Shown: piece by piece, positions 6,527 through 11,287 of the stretch
How the letters are laid out: each line of letters opens with the position of its first letter
How positions within the stretch are numbered: position 1 is the first letter of the stretch
DNA from: Akkermansia muciniphila
Lineage (GTDB): Bacteria > Pseudomonadota > Gammaproteobacteria > Burkholderiales > Burkholderiaceae_C
Reading direction: 5' to 3'
NCBI GenBank assembly: GCA_943327015.2
Contig: CALPVM020000042.1
Location: forward strand, 1 to 11,287
DNA length: 11,287 nt
Notes under the pieces: model-generated
What the model saw: the letters and a program-made list of their open reading frames with translations, nothing else
What the model was told of the DNA's origin: nothing
Databases searched by the model: none
Translations under genes and position numbers: made by a program

Positions 6527-7308
6527 TCGGGTTGAAAAAAATCCACCCTATCGGTAATGATTCCATCTATACCCAAAGCCATTAGCCTGTTAGCAGTTTC
6601 AGCGTCATTCACGGTGTAGCTTAAAAAGCGCAACCCTTCTTTTTTTACCAGTTGCGCGGTTTCAGTGCTGATCAGGCTATGGTGAAAAACAATAGCTACA
6701 CATTGCAGTTCCAAGGCGGTTTGCAGCCAGCCGTCCCATAAAGTGTCTAACAGAAGGGCGCGGGGTAGATCTGCATGCGCAGCAGCGGCACCTCGCAATG
6801 CTTCAGGTTTGAATGAGCTCAACAGCGGCGGCGTAGCGGCATATTGCCAAAGTCTGGCTGCATATTCAGCCACAACGGCCCCGGTGTGGTGGTCTGTACC
6901 GGTAGTTGGTTTAATTTCTAAATTAATGTGGCAATTATTTTGTGTGCAAAAAGCCGCTACTTGTTCTAAGGTGGGAATCTTAGCGTCTTTAAACTGCTCA
7001 GAGTGCCAACTGCCTGCATCTAAGGTTGATAATTTGCTCCATGCAAAATGTCCTGCCACTGGGTTGTGATCGGTATTCCAAGTGCGTATAACGTTGGTTG
7101 TGCGGCTTAAAGTATCGTCATGCAGCAAAAATGGTACATCATCTAAGCTCAGTTTGACATCACATTCAAACATTCTATAACCGTGCTGCGCGCCCAACGC
7201 AAAAGCGGCGAGTGTGTTTTCAGGTGCTAGTTTGCCGGCTCCACGGTGCGCTATCCAACGTGGATAAGGCCAGTCGCCATTCAGTAGGGTTTGGGTTGCT
7301 TGGGTCAT
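6520..7308 (-). CDS. ugpQ: Cytoplasmic glycerophosphodiester phosphodiesterase
   Basis: The enzyme hydrolyses glycerophosphodiesters, the deacylated remains of phospholipids, to glycerol-3-phosphate and an alcohol. The 262-residue protein is a GDPD-family TIM barrel of the usual size. Visible catalytic and metal-site residues are the HRG at 21-23 with PENT at 29-32, ECD at 48-50, the second catalytic His in LLHDDTLSRTT (His63), IPTLEQV at 111-117, NLEIKP at 129-134, and the C-terminal YTVND ... GIDGIITDR. There is no signal peptide, which points to the cytoplasmic UgpQ type rather than the periplasmic GlpQ type. No ugpBAEC transporter genes lie next to it here, so it stands alone. Only a weak ribosome binding site is seen before the ATG at 7308. 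The gene symbol rests on family type, not on context. Confidence 0.93.
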   Translation of the reverse strand: MTQATQTLLNGDWPYPRWIAHRGAGKLAPENTLAAFALGAQHGYRMFECDVKLSLDDVPFLLHDDTLSRTTNVIRTWNTDHNPVAGHFAWSKLSTLDAGSWHSEQFKDAKIPTLEQVAAFCTQNNCHINLEIKPTTGTDHHTGAVVAEYAARLWQYAATPPLLSSFKPEALRGAAAAHADLPRALLLDTLWDGWLQTALELQCVAIVFHHSLISTETAQLVKKEGLRFLSYTVNDAETANRLMALGIDGIITDRVDFFQPDQ

Positions 7309-7456
7309 GTGTGGCGGGAGAGCTTAATCTGTACGTATTGTCAAGCAAAAGCGCCCTTGGTTTCCTGTAGTTGTATAAGTGAATGCACTACTGCGGTAAC
7401 ATCTAGGTCTAGCCGGTCACGGTTTTTCGTGTTCGGCGTTGCAACTACTTAATCCA
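7309..7456. other. Divergent intergenic region, ugpQ / flavin-Fe-S dehydrogenase
   Basis: This 148-bp region holds the control sites of both flanking genes. On the minus strand a perfect TTGACA lies at 7344-7339, but no good -10 follows at normal spacing. On the plus strand TATAAG (7374-7379) and TAACAT (7397-7402) are weak -10 candidates. A CTAG-gt-CTAG dyad sits at 7403-7412. I see no small gene and no terminator. Confidence 0.5.
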
Positions 7457-10400
7457 ATGAACGCGCCCATTTCGTTGAACCATCTCCTTTCTGGTGCCCC
7501 TTTGGGGCAGCCTGCGCATGAGCGCATACGTGAAATTCCGTACAACTACACATCCTTTTCGGATCGCGAAATTGTGATTCGTCTATTGGGTGCTACAGCA
7601 TGGGATTTATTGAACCAACTCCGGCGCGAGCGTCAAACCGGGCGCTCTGCACGTATGTTGTACGAGGTGCTGGGCGACATTTGGGTGGTGCAGCGTAACC
7701 CTTATTTGCAGGACGATTTGCTGGACAACCCCAAGCGCCGTAGTCTGTTAGTGGATGCGTTAAACCATCGCTTAGGTGAAATAGAAAAACGCCGTACTCC
7801 GCAAAATGATCCAGACCGTGACGCCATGGTTGGCAAACTGCTGGCAGCGGCGCACAGCACGGTGCAGGCGTTTGACGAAGCATTCGTAAACGTGGCAGCC
7901 CTTCGGCGCAAGGCGCAAAAGCAACTCAACAAGCTTACCGCCAAGGACAACATTAAGTTCGATGCCTTGAGCCGCGTATCGCACGTCACAGATGCTACCG
8001 ATTGGCGCGTGGAGTACCCCTTTGTTGTACTCACCCCTGACTCAGAAGAAGAAATGGCGGGTTTGGTTAAAGGCTGTATTGACCTGGGCTTGACGATTGT
8101 GCCGCGTGGGGGTGGTACCGGCTATACCGGCGGCGCGGTGCCCCTGACATGGAAAAGCGTGGTCATTAACACCGAAAAGCTGGAGGCCATGACCGAGGTC
8201 GAAATGAAGTTGTTGCCCGGCATGCAGCAACCGGTGGCTACCGTGTGGACCGAGGCGGGTGTGGTTACCCAGCGTGTGGCGGATGCGGCTGAGCGCGGTG
8301 GTTTTGTGTTTGCGGTCGATCCCACCTCTGCCGAAGCCTCGTGCATTGGTGGCAATATTGCCATGAATGCCGGCGGTAAAAAAGCCGTACTCTGGGGTAC
8401 AGCACTTGATAACTTGGCGTCGTGGCGCATGGTCACGCCGCAGGCCGAATGGCTGGAAGTCACCCGCATCAACCACAACATGGGCAAGATTCATGATGTG
8501 GATGAAGCTACCTTCGAGCTTAAATACTTCAAGGCCGATGGCAAAACCCACTTACGAACCGAAAGTTTGGTCATTCCCGGCAAAACCTTCCGCAAAGAGG
8601 GGTTGGGCAAAGACGTTACCGACAAGTTTTTAAGTGGCTTACCCGGCATCCAAAAAGAGGGCTGCGATGGCTTAATTACCAGTGCCCGCTGGGTCGTGCA
8701 CCGCATGCCGGCGCATGTGCGTACCGTGTGCCTGGAGTTTTTTGGACATGCGCGTAACGCAGTGCCTAGCATTGTGGAGATTAAAGACTTTATGTTTGCC
8801 GAGCAAAAACGCTCGGGCGTATTGCTAGCCGGGCTGGAGCATCTGGACGACCGCTACCTCAAAGCGGTTGGCTATGCCACCAAAAGCAAACGTGGTGGAC
8901 TGCCCAAAATGGTGTTGGTGGGCGATTTGGCTGGGGACGATGCCGATGCGGTCGCCCGAGCGGCGTCTGAAGTAGTGCGTATTGCCAACTCGCGCAGTGG
9001 CGAAGGTTTTGTCGCCATCAGTGCCGAAGCACGTAAAAAATTCTGGCTAGACCGCAAAAAAACGGCCGCTATTTCGCGCCACACCAATGCCTTCAAGATC
9101 AACGAAGACGTGGTGATTCCGCTGCCGCGCATGGCAGAGTACACCGATGGTATTGAACGCATTAACATTGAACTGAGCTTGCGTAATAAGCTGAGTTTGT
9201 GCGACGCCCTGACCGAATTTTTAGGCCGTAGCGATTTACCCTTGGGCAAAATGGCCGATGCCAACGACGTTCCAGCGGCCGAATTGTTGCAAGACCGTGT
9301 GTCCCAAGCGCTGGCTTTGGTTGCAGAAGTGCGCCAGCAGTGGCAACAATGGTTAGACGATGTAGAAAACCTGTTTGTGCAGCTGCAAGACCACACCTTG
9401 CGTGCCAGCTGGAAGACGCAGTTGCGCCAACCGCTGCGTGCCATTTTTACGGGTGGTGCGTTTGAAGCGATTTTGACTGAGTGCGTGGATATTCATCAGC
9501 GTGTGCTAAAAGGCCGTGTTTGGGTGGCGCTGCATATGCATGCCGGCGATGGCAATGTGCATACCAATATCCCGGTCAATAGCGATGATTACGACATGCT
9601 GCAAGCGGCCCACGGTGCTGTTAAGCGCATTATGGCCTTGGCGCGTTCGCTCGATGGCGTCATATCAGGCGAGCACGGCATTGGTATTACCAAGCTCGAA
9701 TTTTTGTCTGACGCCGAGCTTCAGCCGTTTACCGACTACAAAGCCAAAATCGACCCCGAAGGGCGTTTTAACAAAGGCAAATTGTTGCGCGGTGGCGATC
9801 TGCATGCCGACCTCACCAACGCCTATACCCCCAGCTTTGGCCTGATGGGGCACGAGTCACTCATCATGCAGCAGTCTGACATCGGCGCCATTGCCGACAG
9901 TGTGAAAGACTGCCTGCGTTGTGGCAAGTGCAAGCCAGTGTGTGCAACACACGTGCCGCGCGCCAATTTGCTTTACAGCCCGCGTAACAAAATATTGGCT
10001 ACTTCGCTCTTGGTAGAAGCCTTTTTGTACGAAGAGCAAACCCGCCGTGGTATTTCCATCCGCCATTGGGAAGAGTTTGAAGACGTGGCCGACCACTGCA
10101 CGGTGTGCCACAAGTGCGAAAGCCCGTGCCCGGTCAAAATTGACTTTGGCGATGTAACCATGAACATGCGCAACTTGCTGCGCAAAATGGGTAAAAAATC
10201 GTTCCGCCCCGGCAATGCTGCTGCTATGTTCTTTTTGAACGCAACCAACCCGCAAACCATCAAACTGATGCGTACTGCCATGGTGGATGTGGGTTTTAAA
10301 ATGCAACGCTTGGCTAATGAGGTGCTGCAAGTATTTGCCAAAAAGCAAACTTCTAAGCCACGTGCTACCGTGGGTACGGCGCCGATCAAAGAGCAGGTAA

Positions 10401-11287
10401 TTCACTTTATTAACAAAAAAATGCCGGGCGGCTTGCCTAAAAAAACCGCACGTGCACTGCTGGACATTGAAGACGCTGATTACGTGCCGATTATCCGCAA
10501 TCCGCAAACCACCAATGCAGATACCGAAGCGGTGTTTTACTTTCCGGGGTGCGGCTCGGAGCGCCTGTTCAGTCAGGTCGGCTTGGCAACCCAAGCCATG
10601 CTGTGGCATGCGGGGGTACAAACCGTGCTGCCGCCGGGATACTTGTGCTGTGGCTACCCGCAGCGTGGATCCGGGCAGAAAGATAAAGCCGACAAAATTA
10701 TTACTGACAACCGAGTGCTATTCCACCGCGTGGCTAACACCTTGAATTATTTGGATATTAAAACTGTGGTGGTCAGCTGCGGCACTTGTTACGACCAGTT
10801 GCAAGGCTATGAATTTGACAAAATCTTCCCTGGCTGCCGCATCATAGATATTCATGAATACCTGCTTGAAAAAGGCATAAGTCTGGTGCCGCAAGGCGGA
10901 GCGGGTGCGGGCTATTTGTACCATGACCCCTGCCACAGCCCCATGAAGCTGCAAGACCCCATGAAAACCGTTAAAGCGCTGGTGGGCGATGCCGTACTCA
11001 AAAACGAACGATGCTGTGGCGAGTCCGGCACATTTGGAGTAACCCGCCCCGATATTTCTACGCAAATACGTTTTCGTAAGGAAGAAGAACTGCGTAAAGG
11101 CGAGGCTGACCTGCGTGCTCTTACGGCAACAACCGCTGGCGATGCTGCGCCCAAGGCTAATGTCAAAATTTTGACCAGCTGCCCCAGCTGCTTGCAAGGT
11201 TTAAGCCGTTACCAAGGTGACCTCAACAGTGGACTGTTAGAAGCCGACTACATTGTGGTAGAAATGGCCAACCAGATTTTGGGTAAA
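7457..11287 (+). CDS. Fused FAD-linked D-2-hydroxyacid dehydrogenase / Fe-S protein (DUF3683 type), 3' end outside window
   Basis: One frame of 1277 codons is open to the window edge. In order: an N-terminal region of the DUF3683 type (about 1-170); a GlcD-like FAD-binding domain with PRGGGTGYTGGAVPL (216-230) and CIGGNIAMNAGG (296-307); a FAD-oxidase C domain with HMHAGDGNVH (His695, His702) and SGEHGIG (Glu739, His740), the metal-site pattern of D-lactate and D-2-hydroxyglutarate dehydrogenases; two 4Fe-4S motifs (Cys819/822/825/829 and 881/884/887/891); a short linker perhaps matching DUF3400 (~905-955); and two CCG cysteine-rich modules (Cys1032, CCG 1064-1066, Cys1108/1111; Cys1159, CCG 1186-1188, Cys1242/1245). 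It thus joins GlcD-like and GlcF-like functions, as in YdiJ of E. coli but longer. The substrate is inferred to be a D-2-hydroxy acid, with electrons going to quinone. No ribosome binding site precedes the ATG. Probably only a few tens of residues are missing. Confidence 0.95.
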   Translation, partial: MNAPISLNHLLSGAPLGQPAHERIREIPYNYTSFSDREIVIRLLGATAWDLLNQLRRERQTGRSARMLYEVLGDIWVVQRNPYLQDDLLDNPKRRSLLVDALNHRLGEIEKRRTPQNDPDRDAMVGKLLAAAHSTVQAFDEAFVNVAALRRKAQKQLNKLTAKDNIKFDALSRVSHVTDATDWRVEYPFVVLTPDSEEEMAGLVKGCIDLGLTIVPRGGGTGYTGGAVPLTWKSVVINTEKLEAMTEVEMKLLPGMQQPVATVWTEAGVVTQRVADAAERGGFVFAVDPTSAEASCIGGNIAMNAGGKKAVLWGTALDNLASWRMVTPQAEWLEVTRINHNMGKIHDVDEATFELKYFKADGKTHLRTESLVIPGKTFRKEGLGKDVTDKFLSGLPGIQKEGCDGLITSARWVVHRMPAHVRTVCLEFFGHARNAVPSIVEIKDFMFAEQKRSGVLLAGLEHLDDRYLKAVGYATKSKRGGLPKMVLVGDLAGDDADAVARAASEVVRIANSRSGEGFVAISAEARKKFWLDRKKTAAISRHTNAFKINEDVVIPLPRMAEYTDGIERINIELSLRNKLSLCDALTEFLGRSDLPLGKMADANDVPAAELLQDRVSQALALVAEVRQQWQQWLDDVENLFVQLQDHTLRASWKTQLRQPLRAIFTGGAFEAILTECVDIHQRVLKGRVWVALHMHAGDGNVHTNIPVNSDDYDMLQAAHGAVKRIMALARSLDGVISGEHGIGITKLEFLSDAELQPFTDYKAKIDPEGRFNKGKLLRGGDLHADLTNAYTPSFGLMGHESLIMQQSDIGAIADSVKDCLRCGKCKPVCATHVPRANLLYSPRNKILATSLLVEAFLYEEQTRRGISIRHWEEFEDVADHCTVCHKCESPCPVKIDFGDVTMNMRNLLRKMGKKSFRPGNAAAMFFLNATNPQTIKLMRTAMVDVGFKMQRLANEVLQVFAKKQTSKPRATVGTAPIKEQVIHFINKKMPGGLPKKTARALLDIEDADYVPIIRNPQTTNADTEAVFYFPGCGSERLFSQVGLATQAMLWHAGVQTVLPPGYLCCGYPQRGSGQKDKADKIITDNRVLFHRVANTLNYLDIKTVVVSCGTCYDQLQGYEFDKIFPGCRIIDIHEYLLEKGISLVPQGGAGAGYLYHDPCHSPMKLQDPMKTVKALVGDAVLKNERCCGESGTFGVTRPDISTQIRFRKEEELRKGEADLRALTATTAGDAAPKANVKILTSCPSCLQGLSRYQGDLNSGLLEADYIVVEMANQILGK

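Noticed and set aside
7339..7344. A perfect TTGACA -35 hexamer upstream of ugpQ on the minus strand
   Set aside because: The hexamer at 16-18 bases spacing is GC-rich and unlike a -10 box, so I do not call a promoter.
7403..7412. CTAG-gt-CTAG dyad before the dehydrogenase gene
   Set aside because: CTAG is often rare in such genomes, which drew attention, but the site is short and its centre breaks the symmetry. No function can be supported.
7593..9853. Several open frames of 60-190 codons on the minus strand inside the large dehydrogenase gene
   Set aside because: They are mirror frames of a strongly conserved coding region whose plus-strand translation carries all expected motifs. None of the minus frames shows a recognisable domain or start signal.
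9857..10621. A 254-codon open frame on the minus strand opposite the Fe-S part of the dehydrogenase
   Set aside because: It is long but lies opposite the cysteine motifs of the real gene. Its translation is rich in His, Arg and Cys in the way antisense frames are, and no domain is visible.
1..11287. CRISPR array, insertion sequence, prophage or tRNA gene
   Set aside because: I saw no regularly spaced direct repeats, no transposase or integrase motifs and no cloverleaf-like sequence on either strand.

Overview
The window looks like chromosomal DNA of a betaproteobacterium in the Burkholderiales, most likely a Comamonadaceae relative. I base this on the hemA-prfA-prmC gene set with a monothiol glutaredoxin gene nearby, on the sequence character of glutamyl-tRNA reductase, and on the very large fused flavin/Fe-S dehydrogenase (DUF3683 type) typical of that group. 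The placement is from family knowledge; no search was run. I see no tRNA or rRNA gene, insertion sequence, CRISPR array or phage gene.

Layout from left to right. Positions 7-1002 (minus) encode a stand-alone Lon-type AAA+ ATPase without a protease domain. Positions 1139-1462 (minus) encode the CGFS glutaredoxin GrxD, divergent from a SlyD-like FKBP prolyl isomerase at 1603-2079 (plus). The SlyD-like gene runs tail to tail, with a 4-nt overlap, into a minus-strand cluster read from right to left: hemA (6182-4923), prfA (4915-3821), a compact TolC-like exported protein (3757-2912) and prmC (2915-2076). Divergent from hemA is a small three-helix membrane protein (6248-6526). Its stop codon overlaps that of a minus-strand glycerophosphodiester phosphodiesterase (7308-6520). 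From 7457 to the window edge a single reading frame of 1277 codons encodes a GlcD/GlcF-like fusion dehydrogenase. No gap between genes exceeds about 150 bases.

Functionally, PrmC methylates the GGQ glutamine of the release factor made by prfA two genes upstream. HemA starts tetrapyrrole synthesis from glutamyl-tRNA. GrxD is an Fe-S trafficking protein. The big dehydrogenase probably oxidises a D-2-hydroxy acid and passes electrons through two 4Fe-4S clusters and a CCG cysteine-rich module to the respiratory chain. The part that does not fit a standard housekeeping reading is the TolC-like gene between prfA and prmC. It keeps the two homologous helical segments of TolC and its signal peptide, but lacks the stretches that hold the beta-barrel strands. 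I regard it as the best candidate for something undescribed.
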